The notes: generated by a model not told the origin, from the sequence alone. 40,021 nucleotides of DNA from Flavobacteriaceae bacterium (GCA_021648445.1 JAKISU010000009.1:1-40021), one strand, 5' to 3'; shown: positions 8,651 to 17,914, counted from the stretch's first letter. Numbers and translations are program-made.

Positions 8651-9982
8651 ATGCTTATATTAAAATTTGGAGGCACCTCTGTTGGTAATGCTACAAACAT
8701 TAAAAAAGTAGCTAACATTGTAAATGCTTATCAAGAACCTAAAATTGTGGTTTTATCTGCCGTATCCGGAACAACCAATTCTCTGGTAAACATAAATAAC
8801 TTACTAGCCGAACATAAAAAAGAAGCAGCGACCCTATTGATAAATGAACTTGAATATACTTATCATACTTTAATTGATGGTTTATTCACATCAGAATATT
8901 ATCAGCTAAAAGCATTGACTTTTATCCGAAATAATTTTGATTATGTACGCTCACTTGCAAATAATGGAATTGAAAATGAAAAGATCATTTTGGCTCAAGG
9001 TGAGATCATCTCAACAAATTTATTTCAGATCTATCAAACTCAACTAGGTTGCGAATCTAAACTCATTTCTGCCTTAGATTTTATGTCTATTGATGAGCAC
9101 GGTGAGCCTAATATAGATCATATCAAAAAACAATTAAACCCTATTTTAAATCGAGAAAAAAATCACAAAACCTATATAACCCAAGGTTATATTTGTAAAA
9201 ATAATATAGGAGCAATTGACAACCTTAAAAGAGGTGGGAGTGATTATACCGCTTCACTAATTGGTGCCGCTATTGAAGCATCTGAAATTCAAATTTGGAC
9301 AGATATTGACGGTATGCATAATAACGACCCCAGATATGTAAAAGACACATTTTCTATTGATGAAATAACTTTTGATGAAGCAGCTGAGTTGGCTTATTTC
9401 GGCGCTAAAATATTACATCCTCAAAGTATTATTCCGGCTCAACTAAACAACATTCCTGTACTACTAAAAAACACATTCAATCCAAATGATAAGGGTACAC
9501 TAATTAAAAATTGTGCAAACAGTAAAGGTGTAAGAGCCATTGCAGCAAAAGACGGAATTATTGCTATAAAAATTAAATCGTATAGAATGTTAATGGCATA
9601 TGGCTTTTTGAAAAATATTTTTGAAGTTTTTGAAAAATACCAAACTGCCATAGACATGATAACAACCTCTGAAATTGCAGTATCTCTAACTATTGACGAT
9701 ACAACTCATCTAAAGCAAATCACTGAAGAATTACAAATTTTTGGAAGTGTTGAAGTTGATAAACAAATGAGTATTATTTGCTTAGCAGGTAGTTTCTCGC
9801 AAAGTGGAAAAGGCATCAGTGCTTCTGTCATCAATTGTTTAAAAGACATTCCTATTAGGATGATCTCTTACGGCGGAAGTAATTATAATATGTCATTATT
9901 AGTTGCTACTAATGATAAAATAAATGCACTGAATTTATTGAATAAAGGACTGTTTGTACAAAAGCAATTGCAAGAAGTATAA
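8651..9982 (+). CDS. Aspartate kinase (monofunctional), copy 1
   Basis: This 443-residue enzyme catalyses ATP-dependent phosphorylation of L-aspartate, the entry step to lysine, threonine and methionine. The N-terminal kinase motif KFGGTSVGN is at residues 5-13. Other motifs are GEIISTNLF, TQGYICKNN, LKRGGSDYTASLIGAA, WTDIDGMHNNDPR and ELAYFGAKILHPQS, all family hallmarks. The last ~150 residues (from KDGIIAIKIKSYRMLMAYGFLKNIFEVFE) form tandem ACT domains, so feedback control is expected. There is no homoserine dehydrogenase fusion. A second, divergent aspartate kinase lies about 4 kb away, so the two may be regulated by different end products. Confidence 0.93.
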   Translation: MLILKFGGTSVGNATNIKKVANIVNAYQEPKIVVLSAVSGTTNSLVNINNLLAEHKKEAATLLINELEYTYHTLIDGLFTSEYYQLKALTFIRNNFDYVRSLANNGIENEKIILAQGEIISTNLFQIYQTQLGCESKLISALDFMSIDEHGEPNIDHIKKQLNPILNREKNHKTYITQGYICKNNIGAIDNLKRGGSDYTASLIGAAIEASEIQIWTDIDGMHNNDPRYVKDTFSIDEITFDEAAELAYFGAKILHPQSIIPAQLNNIPVLLKNTFNPNDKGTLIKNCANSKGVRAIAAKDGIIAIKIKSYRMLMAYGFLKNIFEVFEKYQTAIDMITTSEIAVSLTIDDTTHLKQITEELQIFGSVEVDKQMSIICLAGSFSQSGKGISASVINCLKDIPIRMISYGGSNYNMSLLVATNDKINALNLLNKGLFVQKQLQEV

Positions 9983-10397
9983 GTTTTTAAATTCCAAATT
10001 TCAAATTCCAATTATTCTTAGCTAAAATATGGATGAAGAACATTTTTGTAAATTTTACAATTAATTTTTTTCTTACATTTTCTCTGTAAAAAATAATTTA
10101 TATTTAATGGTCAGAGGTAAACTTCGTATAAATTTTTATACTAAAAGGTATATCTGTTAGAAGGCAATACATAAGTTAAAGAAAAACTTAGAACCCTTCC
10201 GTCCGCCTTTGGCAGACACCTTCCCTTTTTAAGGGAAGGGAGTTTAAATTCTAACTATACTCTAAATTTTCCATATGAAACTCCCCTCCTCCTAAAACCC
10301 TGGAATCAAGGAGGAGGTGTAATTAATTATTTATTTTCAATCAAATGTGTCTAATTCAGAAGAATGGTATTATCATAAATTTTAAACTATTTTTTCT
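9983..10397. other. Non-coding spacer rich in small repeats
   Basis: I see no gene here. The stretch holds a short A/T-rich direct repeat (ATTCCAAATTTCAAATTCC from about 9991), a palindrome CCCTTCC…GGAAGGG around 10194-10230, and a stem made from CTCCTCC and GGAGGAG at about 10285-10318. These are the kinds of dispersed spacer repeats found throughout Flavobacteriaceae genomes. Confidence 0.5.
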
Positions 10398-10405
10398 TAC
10401 ATTTG
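10398..10405 (+). promoter_or_regulatory. -7 box of TM2-protein promoter
   Basis: TACATTTG is an exact match to the Bacteroidota -7 consensus TAnnTTTG and lies 27 bp upstream of the ATG at 10433. The -33 region (about 10378-10384, ATTTTAA) is only a weak match to TTTG. Confidence 0.45.
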
Positions 10406-10432
10406 AAATAATTAATTTTAAAACCAAAAAAC

Positions 10433-10801
10433 ATGTCAGAAGAAAATAAAGATTTAGGAGATGAAGTAAAAGAAACCGCTAATGATTTTAAAGAAGGTGC
10501 TAAAGAAGCCTTTGATAATTTAAGTAATGCCGGTGGTGATAATAAAAAAGTATTAGCCGGTATTCTGGCAATAGTTTTTGGCTCATTAGGAGTTCATAAA
10601 TTTATTTTAGGCTATCAAAAAGAAGGACTTATATTATTAGGCGCTACTGTTGTTGGTTATGCAACATTATGTATTGCTATTGGTGCATTTATCTTAATGG
10701 CTACAGGAATAATAGGATTGATCGAAGGTATTATTTACCTTACAAAGTCTGATGAAGAGTTTTATGAAACCTATCAAGCCAACAAAAAACCTTGGTTTTA
10801 A
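10433..10801 (+). CDS. TM2-domain membrane protein
   Basis: This protein has 122 residues. The first ~35 are acidic and helical (EENKDLGDEVKETANDFKEG, similar to the YtxH/CsbD style). A TM2 domain of two transmembrane helices follows: KVLAGILAIVFGSLGVHKFILGYQKEGLILLG, with the characteristic G-x-x-G-x-H-x-F-x-x-G-x-x-x-x-G, then a second span to about residue 103. The C-terminus EEFYETYQANKKPWF is cytoplasmic. TM2 proteins are widespread in bacteria with no agreed biochemical role. The gene is monocistronic, with its own -7 box upstream and a strong terminator downstream. Confidence 0.88.
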   Translation: MSEENKDLGDEVKETANDFKEGAKEAFDNLSNAGGDNKKVLAGILAIVFGSLGVHKFILGYQKEGLILLGATVVGYATLCIAIGAFILMATGIIGLIEGIIYLTKSDEEFYETYQANKKPWF

Positions 10802-10820
10802 AAAGATTAACTTAAAAATA

Positions 10821-10862
10821 AAAAAGTGCTTTTTATTCTGATATAGAAAGCACTTTTTTTAT
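10821..10862. terminator. Bidirectional intrinsic terminator
   Basis: AAAAGTGCTTT and AAAGCACTTTT pair across a loop of about 13 nt. The stem is followed by T on the plus strand and preceded by A (T on the minus strand). It sits between the converging TM2 gene and the acyltransferase gene and can serve both. Confidence 0.8.
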
Positions 10863-10897
10863 TTTATACCTGTTTGAGTTGTAAATCCATTATCAAA

Positions 10898-12709
10898 TTA
10901 GCTAGATAATAATTCATTTTCAGAAAGTTTCCTTTCTAGTTCAGCCTGAAATTCTTCCATTACCGGTTTAACCGTACTGTCTGGAATATCGGAGATTTTA
11001 ATATACATCAAACCATCAACGGCGTTATTAAATTTAGGGTCTACATTAAATGCCAGTAATCTTGCATTTTGCTTTACATATTTCTTCAACAAAACCGGCA
11101 TTCGTAAACTACCTGGTTCTAACTCATCAATAATTCTATCAAACTTAACCATATCTGCTTTACTGGCATCAAAAACAAAATCTTTATCGGCATCATTTAA
11201 TTTTACCTTATACTCTTTTTTAGGGTGAATATATTGTGCCAAATAAGGGTCGTAATAATGCGACTTCATAAACTCGATCATTAACGATTTTGAAAAATTA
11301 GAAAACTGATTACTAATACTCACGCCACCCATCAAATATTTATATTCCGGATAACGCAAAGTAACATGTACAATTCCTTTCCACAATAAAAATAACGGCA
11401 TTGGTTTTTGTTGATACTCTTTGATGACAAAGGCACGTCCCATTTCAATAGTTTCTTCCATCATATTATATAGTTCGGGTTCAACCCTAAATAAGGTATT
11501 TATATAAAATCCGTCTATACCATGTTTTTTATAAATTTCTTGACCTAAACCCATTCTGTAAGCGCCCACAACCACCTTTTTGACACTATCCCATAAAAAC
11601 ATATGATGATAAAAATTATCATATTTATCTAAATCAATAGCATTATTAGTACCCTCACCAACCTCACGGAAAGTAATCTCTCTCAGTCTACCTATTTCAC
11701 GTAAAATAGCTGGTATTTTACGGCTATCAGCAAAAAAAACTTCATAATTTTTACTTTCTAATAACCTAGAATCATTTTCTCTTAATTTTTCAACTTCCTT
11801 ACTAATTTTAGTAGGTGAAACCGGAGGAATGACCTTCTTTGGCTGTTTAGGTATTTTTAATGATGGTGTTTTAATTAAAGGTGTTTTTACTTCAAAAGGA
11901 TTCGCCAACATATATGTTTTTTTACGCAAAAAGGTATGAAAATCATCAATGTTTTCATACTCTTCTTGTGCTTTTACAGAAATGGGTTTTCCAATTCTTA
12001 CCTTAATCACTCTACTCTTTTGAGAAAGTACTTCAGAAGGTAATTTAGCTGTTCTGAGCGTATCACTAATTTTTGACAAGAAGTAAAACAATCTGCTATT
12101 TTTAGCATGGAAATAAATTGGAATAATAGGAACTTTAGCTTTATAAATTAACTTTACCGCACCTTCTTCCCAAGGTTTATCAACAATCAATTTACCATCT
12201 TTATATGTAGAAACTTCACCAGCCGGAAAAATGCCTAGCGGGTTTCCATCTCTTAAATGTAATAATGCATTTTTTATACCTGTAACGCTTGATTTGACTC
12301 CTTTTCTGTCTTCAAAAGGGTTCACTGGCATTACATAAGGTTTTAAAGGCTCAATTCTATGCAATAAAAAATTAGCAATAATTTTATAATCGGGTCTCTT
12401 TTCTACCAATAGCTTCAGCAATAAAACACCATCAATACCGCCAAGCGGATGGTTTGAAACTGTTATAAAAGAACCTTCTTTAGGAATACGGTTTAAATCT
12501 TCTTCCGGAATCTCAAAATCAATTTGAAATTCATTTAAAATAGCATTTAAAAATGCTACATCTTTTTTATTTTTATGCTTTTCATAAAATCGATTGATCT
12601 TTGAAATACGTAATGTTTTTAAAAGTATCCATCCAATAAAAGTACCTAAAAACCCGTATTTTTCGAGATTGATAACACTGGCAATTTCTTTAGCAGATAC
12701 TAGACCCAT
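10898..12709 (-). CDS. Two-domain lipid acyltransferase (OlsF/GlsF-like)
   Basis: This 603-residue protein fuses two acyltransferases. Residues ~60-270 form a PlsC-type O-acyltransferase with SNHPLGGIDG (His87 and Asp93) and the substrate motif FPAGEVST (160-167). Residues ~325-560 form a GNAT-like N-acyltransferase of the OlsB/haemolysin type, with FREVGEGTNNAIDLDKYD, YHHMFLWD and VVGAYRMGLG. A proline- and lysine-rich linker (around residues 280-310) joins them. This architecture is that of OlsF, which makes ornithine lipids, and of relatives proposed to make glycine lipids in Bacteroidota. The amino acid used cannot be told from sequence. It lies 42 bp after an aspartate kinase gene and may be co-transcribed, with a candidate promoter of its own. 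Confidence 0.82.
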   Translation of the reverse strand: MGLVSAKEIASVINLEKYGFLGTFIGWILLKTLRISKINRFYEKHKNKKDVAFLNAILNEFQIDFEIPEEDLNRIPKEGSFITVSNHPLGGIDGVLLLKLLVEKRPDYKIIANFLLHRIEPLKPYVMPVNPFEDRKGVKSSVTGIKNALLHLRDGNPLGIFPAGEVSTYKDGKLIVDKPWEEGAVKLIYKAKVPIIPIYFHAKNSRLFYFLSKISDTLRTAKLPSEVLSQKSRVIKVRIGKPISVKAQEEYENIDDFHTFLRKKTYMLANPFEVKTPLIKTPSLKIPKQPKKVIPPVSPTKISKEVEKLRENDSRLLESKNYEVFFADSRKIPAILREIGRLREITFREVGEGTNNAIDLDKYDNFYHHMFLWDSVKKVVVGAYRMGLGQEIYKKHGIDGFYINTLFRVEPELYNMMEETIEMGRAFVIKEYQQKPMPLFLLWKGIVHVTLRYPEYKYLMGGVSISNQFSNFSKSLMIEFMKSHYYDPYLAQYIHPKKEYKVKLNDADKDFVFDASKADMVKFDRIIDELEPGSLRMPVLLKKYVKQNARLLAFNVDPKFNNAVDGLMYIKISDIPDSTVKPVMEEFQAELERKLSENELLSS

Positions 12710-12737
12710 AAAATTATAGATTTTTTAAGACGGCTAC

Positions 12738-12766
12738 CAAAGATATAAAATTTATTGAATAACAAT
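12738..12766 (-). promoter_or_regulatory. Candidate promoter for the acyltransferase gene
   Basis: On the minus strand ATTG, a 17-bp spacer and TATCTTTG lie 29-57 bp before the acyltransferase ATG at 12709. The -7 box is an exact consensus and the -33 box has one mismatch. The -33 half lies within the 3' end of the upstream kinase gene. Confidence 0.4.
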
Positions 12767-14002
12767 TTGTACTGTCTCTTTACTCATTTGTTTTAACAAT
12801 ATTTTATTATTCTTTTCTATCTTTTTAATGGCGTTTTCATCAAAGTGCCTGATAGTGTATAGTGAAGTGTTTTTATCAAAATTAATATTGAACTTATTTC
12901 TTAATTTATTTAACAATTCATCAAAATTATTGTACTTATCATCCATACACACCGAAAAACTAATTGCAGAATTTTGAATTAAATTTACTTTCATCTTATG
13001 TTGATGCAACAATTCAAATATTTCACTAATATTTCGTTCAACTATAAATGAAAAATCTATTGAAGAAATAGATAATAATATCTGACCTTTCTTTACAATA
13101 AAACAAGGCGTTTCAGGTAGTAAATGTGCACCTCTGCTAACCGTGGTGCCACCATCTTCGGGATTAACAAATGATTTAACATATAGCGGAATTTCTTTTT
13201 TCTGTAAAGGTTGTAACGTTTTAGGATGTATTACTGAAGCACCATAAAAAGCCAATTCTATAGCTTCAGTATATGATATTTGTTGTAATAATTGGGTTTC
13301 TTTAAAATAACGTGGGTCAGCATTTAAAACACCTTCAACATCTTTCCAAATAGTTAAGCTTTTTGCATTTAAACAATAAGCGAAAATTCCGGCAGAATAA
13401 TCTGAACCTTCCCTACCTAAAGTCGAATTACTCCCTCCTGTTTCACCAGCTAGAAATCCTTGAGTGATATATAATTTTTTAGATAAAAGTTTGGTTTTAA
13501 TATTTTGCTCAGTTAACTCCCAATCGACTTTAGCATCTCTATAATCACTATTTGTTTTTATATATTCTCTAACATCTATCCATGAATTGACAATACCAAC
13601 ATCATTTAAATAAAAACCAACAATTTTAGTTGAAATTAACTCAGCTATAGGTACTATCTGGTCATAAACATAATTATAATCTGCAGATTTATTATGTGTT
13701 ATAAAACTATCTAACCCAGCAAATAATACTTCTACTTCATTAACTATGCTGTGTGTTTTTTCTTTAAACAGATTAGTTATAATATCATAATGATAAGCTT
13801 TAACCCAATCAATTAAAGATGGTAATTCTTTACTTTTATTAAAGTATGCATTCGTTATTTTTTCAAAAGCATTGGTCATTTTACCCATTGCCGAGATCAC
13901 AATAAGAATATCATCATAGCCTGTTTTTCGTAAAACATTTGCTACATTTTTCACTCCATTAGCGTCTTTAACAGAGGCACCACCAAACTTAAAAATTCTC
14001 AT
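12752..14002 (-). CDS. Aspartate kinase, copy 2 (divergent)
   Basis: This 416-residue protein of the amino-acid kinase family has KFGGASVKD near the N-terminus, LAGETGGSNSTLGREGSDYSAG, IWKDVEGVLNADPRYF and AFYGASVIHPKTLQPLQ, so the kinase core is intact. The C-terminal ~130 residues look like degenerate ACT domains. I take ATG at 14002 as the start; the TTG three bases earlier is unlikely. The ATG shares one base with the stop of the upstream GNAT gene (TGATG), implying translational coupling. It differs clearly from the aspartate kinase at 8651 (GGASVKD versus GGTSVGN), so the two are old paralogues rather than a recent duplication. A role with the acyltransferase downstream is not evident. 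Confidence 0.87.
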   Translation of the reverse strand: MRIFKFGGASVKDANGVKNVANVLRKTGYDDILIVISAMGKMTNAFEKITNAYFNKSKELPSLIDWVKAYHYDIITNLFKEKTHSIVNEVEVLFAGLDSFITHNKSADYNYVYDQIVPIAELISTKIVGFYLNDVGIVNSWIDVREYIKTNSDYRDAKVDWELTEQNIKTKLLSKKLYITQGFLAGETGGSNSTLGREGSDYSAGIFAYCLNAKSLTIWKDVEGVLNADPRYFKETQLLQQISYTEAIELAFYGASVIHPKTLQPLQKKEIPLYVKSFVNPEDGGTTVSRGAHLLPETPCFIVKKGQILLSISSIDFSFIVERNISEIFELLHQHKMKVNLIQNSAISFSVCMDDKYNNFDELLNKLRNKFNINFDKNTSLYTIRHFDENAIKKIEKNNKILLKQMSKETVQIVIQ

Positions 14003-14478
14003 CAATTTGATAGATATTGTGCAATTTTTTTATTGCTTATTTGACAAATATTCCATTCTTCAAACATGGTTGCTCCAGTACTTTTATAAAATTCTATGGC
14101 AGGTGTATTCCAGTCTAAAACCACCCACTCAACTCTATTAATTCCTTTTTCAAGAGAATACTCTAAAACTTTATTATATAATGCCTTTCCAATACCTTTA
14201 CCTCTAAATTCTTCAGTAACTATTAAATCTTCTAAATGTAATGAGGGACCATCCCAAGTAGAAAAACGATTATAAAACAGGGCAATTCCGACTATTACGC
14301 TTTTAGTTTCAGCTACAAATGTATAAAAAGCCGGGTTTTCTTTAAATCCGTTACTAATTAAGTCGTCAACATTAATTTTAACTGCATTAGGTTCTTTTTC
14401 AAAAACTGCCAGTTCAGTCACTAATTTTAATACCGAAGGCATATCTTGTTGTTCGCCTCTTCTAATTATAAATTCCAT
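14002..14478 (-). CDS. GNAT N-acetyltransferase (SSAT/thialysine-like)
   Basis: This 158-residue single-domain GNAT enzyme transfers acetyl from acetyl-CoA to an amine. The CoA loop is FRGKGIGKALY (residues 91-101). The strand before it (LHLEDLIVTEEFRG) and the later W-x-x-L-D-W-N-x-x-A-I-x-F-Y-x-x-x-G-A segment match the spermidine/spermine or thialysine N-acetyltransferase group, which is my best guess for substrate class. It is the first gene of a probable operon with the second aspartate kinase, and its own promoter overlaps the divergent fbp promoter. Confidence 0.85.
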   Translation of the reverse strand: MEFIIRRGEQQDMPSVLKLVTELAVFEKEPNAVKINVDDLISNGFKENPAFYTFVAETKSVIVGIALFYNRFSTWDGPSLHLEDLIVTEEFRGKGIGKALYNKVLEYSLEKGINRVEWVVLDWNTPAIEFYKSTGATMFEEWNICQISNKKIAQYLSN

Positions 14479-14485
14479 ATCATTA

Positions 14486-14513
14486 TTTATTCCAGCAAAT
14501 TTAACGATATTTG
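14486..14513 (+). promoter_or_regulatory. Candidate fbp promoter, overlapping the divergent one
   Basis: GATATTTG (14506-14513) matches the -7 consensus at seven of eight positions and lies 28 bp before the fbp ATG. TTTA at 14486-14489 is a poor -33 box with a short 16-bp spacer. Only 63 bp separate the two divergent genes, so both promoters must overlap. Confidence 0.35.
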
Positions 14514-14529
14514 CGCATGAAATTGCAAA
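14496..14529 (-). promoter_or_regulatory. Promoter of the GNAT-aspartate kinase operon
   Basis: On the minus strand TTTG (14526-14529), a 22-bp spacer and TAAATTTG (14496-14503) match both boxes of the Bacteroidota promoter exactly. The -7 box lies 18 bp before the start codon. Confidence 0.6.
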
Positions 14530-14541
14530 TTTTTAATAGCT

Positions 14542-15561
14542 ATGATAACACGCAGTACGCTAGGTGAATTTATCATCAGCAATCAAAAGCATTTTAAGTA
14601 TTCTTCAGGTGAGCTTTCTCGTTTGATTAACTCTATTAGATTGGCAGCCAAAGTGGTAAACCATGAGGTTAATAAAGCTGGCTTGGTAGACATTTTAGGA
14701 GAAGCCGGTGATACAAATATTCAAGGTGAAGATCAACAGAAATTAGATGTATATGCCAATGAAATATTTATGCAAACACTTACAAATAGAGAAATTATTT
14801 GTGGTATTGCCAGTGAAGAGGAAGATGACTTTATTACTATTTCCGGGAAAGACCGAGGAAATGATAATAAATATGTGGTTTTGATCGATCCACTTGACGG
14901 ATCTTCAAATATTGATGTGAACGTTTCGGTAGGAACCATTTTTTCTGTCTATACAAGAGTTACCGAAATTGGAAGCCCTGTACGATTAGAAGATTTTTTA
15001 CAAGAAGGTAATCAGCAAGTTGCTGCCGGTTATATTGTTTATGGCACCTCTACCATGCTTGTCTACACTACCGGTCATGGCGTAAATGGTTTCACTTTGA
15101 ATCCTGCTATTGGTACTTTTTACCTATCACATCCAAATATGATGTTCCCTGAAGATGGTGCCATCTATTCTATTAATGAAGGTTATTATATCCATTTCCC
15201 TCAAGGAGTAAAAGATTATTTAAAATATTGTCAAGAAGAGGAAGACGACAGGCCATATAAAGCACGTTATATTGGTTCTTTGGTCTCTGACTTTCATAGA
15301 AATATGATCAAAGGTGGTATTTATATTTATCCGACAAGTTCAAAAGCACCAAAAGGAAAATTACGATTGTTATATGAATGTAATCCTATGGCTTTTTTAG
15401 CCGAACAAGCCGGTGGAAAAGCTTCAGATGGTTATATGAGAACAATGGATATCAAACCAACTGAATTACATCAACGCGTTCCTTTTTTCTGTGGAAGTAA
15501 AAATATGGTTGAAGTTGCAGAAGGTTTTATGAAAAATTACCCTGAGAATGCGGAATATTAG
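14542..15561 (+). CDS. fbp: Fructose-1,6-bisphosphatase, class 1
   Basis: This 339-residue cytoplasmic enzyme hydrolyses fructose 1,6-bisphosphate to fructose 6-phosphate in gluconeogenesis. The metal-binding motif [21 protein letters not shown] is present (DPLDGSSN at 117-124). So are the upstream acidic residues in ASEEED, the substrate region [24 protein letters not shown], and [23 protein letters not shown], which are class 1 hallmarks. Length is usual. It complements the glycerol operon: triose phosphate from glycerol can be carried to hexoses through this step. Confidence 0.97.
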   Translation: MITRSTLGEFIISNQKHFKYSSGELSRLINSIRLAAKVVNHEVNKAGLVDILGEAGDTNIQGEDQQKLDVYANEIFMQTLTNREIICGIASEEEDDFITISGKDRGNDNKYVVLIDPLDGSSNIDVNVSVGTIFSVYTRVTEIGSPVRLEDFLQEGNQQVAAGYIVYGTSTMLVYTTGHGVNGFTLNPAIGTFYLSHPNMMFPEDGAIYSINEGYYIHFPQGVKDYLKYCQEEEDDRPYKARYIGSLVSDFHRNMIKGGIYIYPTSSKAPKGKLRLLYECNPMAFLAEQAGGKASDGYMRTMDIKPTELHQRVPFFCGSKNMVEVAEGFMKNYPENAEY

Positions 15562-15613
15562 TCTTCAGTATACAGTTGCTGTTGGCAGTACATTTATAAC
15601 TCACATATTAATT

Positions 15614-17203
15614 CTAAACTACTTTTTCTTTTAAATTAAAATATCTTTTATAGTCATCTGGAATTGTATTGTCATTTAACAAACACCCTTCTTTTACATA
15701 AGGATAAATATCTTCATATTTAGCTACATTATACATACCTATTCTTTTATTGATATGTTTTCGTTTAATATCATGTGGACTATCTAAACCTGAAGCTGCT
15801 ACTAATTCTAAAAAACTATGGATCGTCCCTTCTTGATAATTGGTAGTTCTTATGGCTTTATCTTCAATGTCTAGCCCTTTTATCAACGACTTGTTTTGCG
15901 TAGCTACACCTACAGGGCATGTATTATTATTACATTGTAATGCTTGAATACAGCCAATTGCCAACATCATAGCGCGAGCACTGTTACATGCATCAGCACC
16001 TAGAGCAATGGCTCTTGCCATGTGAAAACCCGTTATAATTTTACCGGCAGCAATCACTTTTATTTCTTTTTTTAATCCGAAACCTACTAAGGTATCATAC
16101 ACAAATACCAATCCTTCCCGTAAAGGCATACCCATAGAATTAGAAAATTCTACAGGAGCTGCCCCGGTACCGCCTTCACCTCCATCTACAGTAATAAAAT
16201 CTGGTTTAATTCCTGTTGAAAGCATCGCTTTGCAGATGTCTATAAATTCTTGTTTTTTACCTACACATAACTTAAATCCTACAGGCTTCCCTTCAGAAAG
16301 ATCTCTCAATTTTTTAATAAAATGCATAAACTCAATTGGGTTGGAAAATGCCGAATGAGCTGGTGGAGAATGGACATCAACATGAGGTTTAATATGTCTT
16401 ATCTTAGAAATTTCTACCGTATTTTTAGATGCCGGTAAAATACCGCCATGACCGGGTTTTGCACCTTGTGATAGTTTTATTTCTATCATCCTTACTTGTT
16501 CTTTTGTAGCCCCTTCTTTGAAAGATTCATCACTAAAATTCCCTTGTTCATCTCTACATCCAAAATAGCCTGTCCCAATTTGCCAGATCAGATCTCCTCC
16601 ATACTTTAAATGATAAGGACTCAATCCGCCTTCTCCGGTATTATGAGCAAAATTTCCTCCTTTAGCACCTTTATTCAATGCCATAACCGCATTTTTACTC
16701 AATGAACCAAAGCTCATTGCAGAGATATTTAACAAACTTGAAGAATAAGGCTGTTTACAATCAACACCTCCAATAACCAATCTTGGAAATTCGCCAATTT
16801 CTTTAGGACTGTTTTTTGCATACATTGAATGATCCATCCATTCATAACCGGAACGGTATACATTCATCTGAGTACCAAAAGGTGTCGTATCATTTTCTTT
16901 TTTTGCGCGTTGATAAATTAATGATCTAAATATTCTGTTAAGCGGTCTTCCTTGTGTATCAGTTTCTACAAAGTACTGCATTATTTCCGGTCTGACTGAT
17001 TCTAAAACATATCGAAATCTTCCTAATACCGGAAAATTTCGTCGTATAGTATGTTTTGTTTGTAAGATGTCAAAAACTCCCATTAAAATAAACGGAATTA
17101 TGACAACAAAAAACCATAAAACAGGCTGCCAAAATTGAGAAATTACTATAATTGAAATGATAATTAAGATGGATAGAATGATAAATTTCTCTCTAACTTT
17201 CAT
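15614..17203 (-). CDS. Membrane-anchored FMN-binding glutamate-synthase-like protein
   Basis: This 529-residue protein has two hydrophobic helices at residues ~8-45 and a cytoplasmic (beta/alpha)8 domain homologous to the FMN/3Fe-4S synthase domain of glutamate synthase. Landmarks are NISAMSFGSLSKNAVMALNKGA, HNTGEGGLSPYHLKYGGDLIWQIGTGYFGCR, KPGHGGILPASK, SPPAHSAFSNPIEF, VDGGEGGTGAAP and the cluster ligands Cys418-x5-Cys424-x4-Cys429. There is no glutaminase domain and no GltD partner nearby. Such stand-alone membrane members are common in Bacteroidota, and their substrate and electron partner are not established, so GOGAT activity should not be assumed. Confidence 0.9.
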   Translation of the reverse strand: MKVREKFIILSILIIISIIVISQFWQPVLWFFVVIIPFILMGVFDILQTKHTIRRNFPVLGRFRYVLESVRPEIMQYFVETDTQGRPLNRIFRSLIYQRAKKENDTTPFGTQMNVYRSGYEWMDHSMYAKNSPKEIGEFPRLVIGGVDCKQPYSSSLLNISAMSFGSLSKNAVMALNKGAKGGNFAHNTGEGGLSPYHLKYGGDLIWQIGTGYFGCRDEQGNFSDESFKEGATKEQVRMIEIKLSQGAKPGHGGILPASKNTVEISKIRHIKPHVDVHSPPAHSAFSNPIEFMHFIKKLRDLSEGKPVGFKLCVGKKQEFIDICKAMLSTGIKPDFITVDGGEGGTGAAPVEFSNSMGMPLREGLVFVYDTLVGFGLKKEIKVIAAGKIITGFHMARAIALGADACNSARAMMLAIGCIQALQCNNNTCPVGVATQNKSLIKGLDIEDKAIRTTNYQEGTIHSFLELVAASGLDSPHDIKRKHINKRIGMYNVAKYEDIYPYVKEGCLLNDNTIPDDYKRYFNLKEKVV

Positions 17204-17296
17204 TGTAGGTTTAGGTTTGATGTATAGACGGAATAAATTAAAAAAATTCAGTCAAGAATTTTATAAAAGTTTAAATTTACCAAAATTTATTTAGAA

Positions 17297-17656
17297 ATGG
17301 GAATCATTAAAATTAAAAACATCCATTTATACGCTTATCACGGATGCTTAGATGAAGAAGGTAAAATAGGCTCTGAATATAGAGTTGATCTATCAGTTAA
17401 AACCAATTTGTCTAAATCAGCAAAAACTGATGACTTAAGTGATACGGTAGATTATGTGCATTTAAATAAGGTAGTAAAGGAAGAAATGGCAATACGCACT
17501 AAATTACTAGAAACCGTTGCTGATAGAATTTTAACGCGTATTTTAAATGAAATTTCAATGGTAAAAAGTGCTACTGTTGAAGTTTCTAAAGTGAATCCAC
17601 CTATTGGAGGTAATGTGGCTATGGTTACCATCAAAATGAAAAAATCAAGAATCTAG
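17297..17656 (+). CDS. folB: Dihydroneopterin aldolase
   Basis: This 119-residue cytoplasmic enzyme of folate synthesis cleaves 7,8-dihydroneopterin to 6-hydroxymethyl-dihydropterin and glycolaldehyde. Features are the start GIIKIKNIHLYAYHGCLDEEG (YAYHGC loop), DTVDYVHLNKVV, LLETVADRI (active-site Glu region) and the end VEVSKVNPPIGGNVAMVTIKM, where K-x-N-P-P-I is the family signature. The TAG stop is contributed by the CTAG edge of MITE copy B2, so the protein's original last residues or stop may have been changed slightly. The final residues KKSRI look plausible and length is normal. Confidence 0.93.
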   Translation: MGIIKIKNIHLYAYHGCLDEEGKIGSEYRVDLSVKTNLSKSAKTDDLSDTVDYVHLNKVVKEEMAIRTKLLETVADRILTRILNEISMVKSATVEVSKVNPPIGGNVAMVTIKMKKSRI

Positions 17657-17819
17657 TGTCGTGTCACACCTCAAATGACGCACCAAATCTTGTTCTTTTT
17701 CGTTTTTACTCATCATAAAAAAACTCGCGTAGCTACGGTTATGCTTATTTTTTATCATTTCGCAAAATTCAAAAAATAACTGCAACTTATCCACCATTTG
17801 AGGCATGACACGACACTAG
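17653..17819. mobile_element. MITE-like element B, copy 2 (167 bp)
   Basis: This is nearly identical to copy 1 at 1852-2017: one inserted A (ACCAAATC) plus a G-to-A and a T-to-C change near the right end. It has the same 25-bp terminal inverted repeats and CTAG at both edges. The left CTAG holds the folB stop codon. Lying directly after folB, its long hairpin may act as a transcription end or mRNA stabiliser, although no T-tract follows it. Confidence 0.88.
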
Positions 17820-17882
17820 TGTTAAGTTAGTTTATAAAAGATATTTTACGTTCTAAACAATCATTTACATCAACACCCTTAA

Positions 17883-17914
17883 TCCCGATAGTCCCGATAG
17901 CTATCGGGATCGGG
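17883..17914. repeat. Palindromic spacer repeat, copy 1
   Basis: The 18-bp perfect palindrome TCCCGATAGCTATCGGGA (17892-17909) is preceded by an extra half unit TCCCGATAG (17883-17891). Sister copies lie at 26691-26710 and 39769-39786. Confidence 0.75.
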
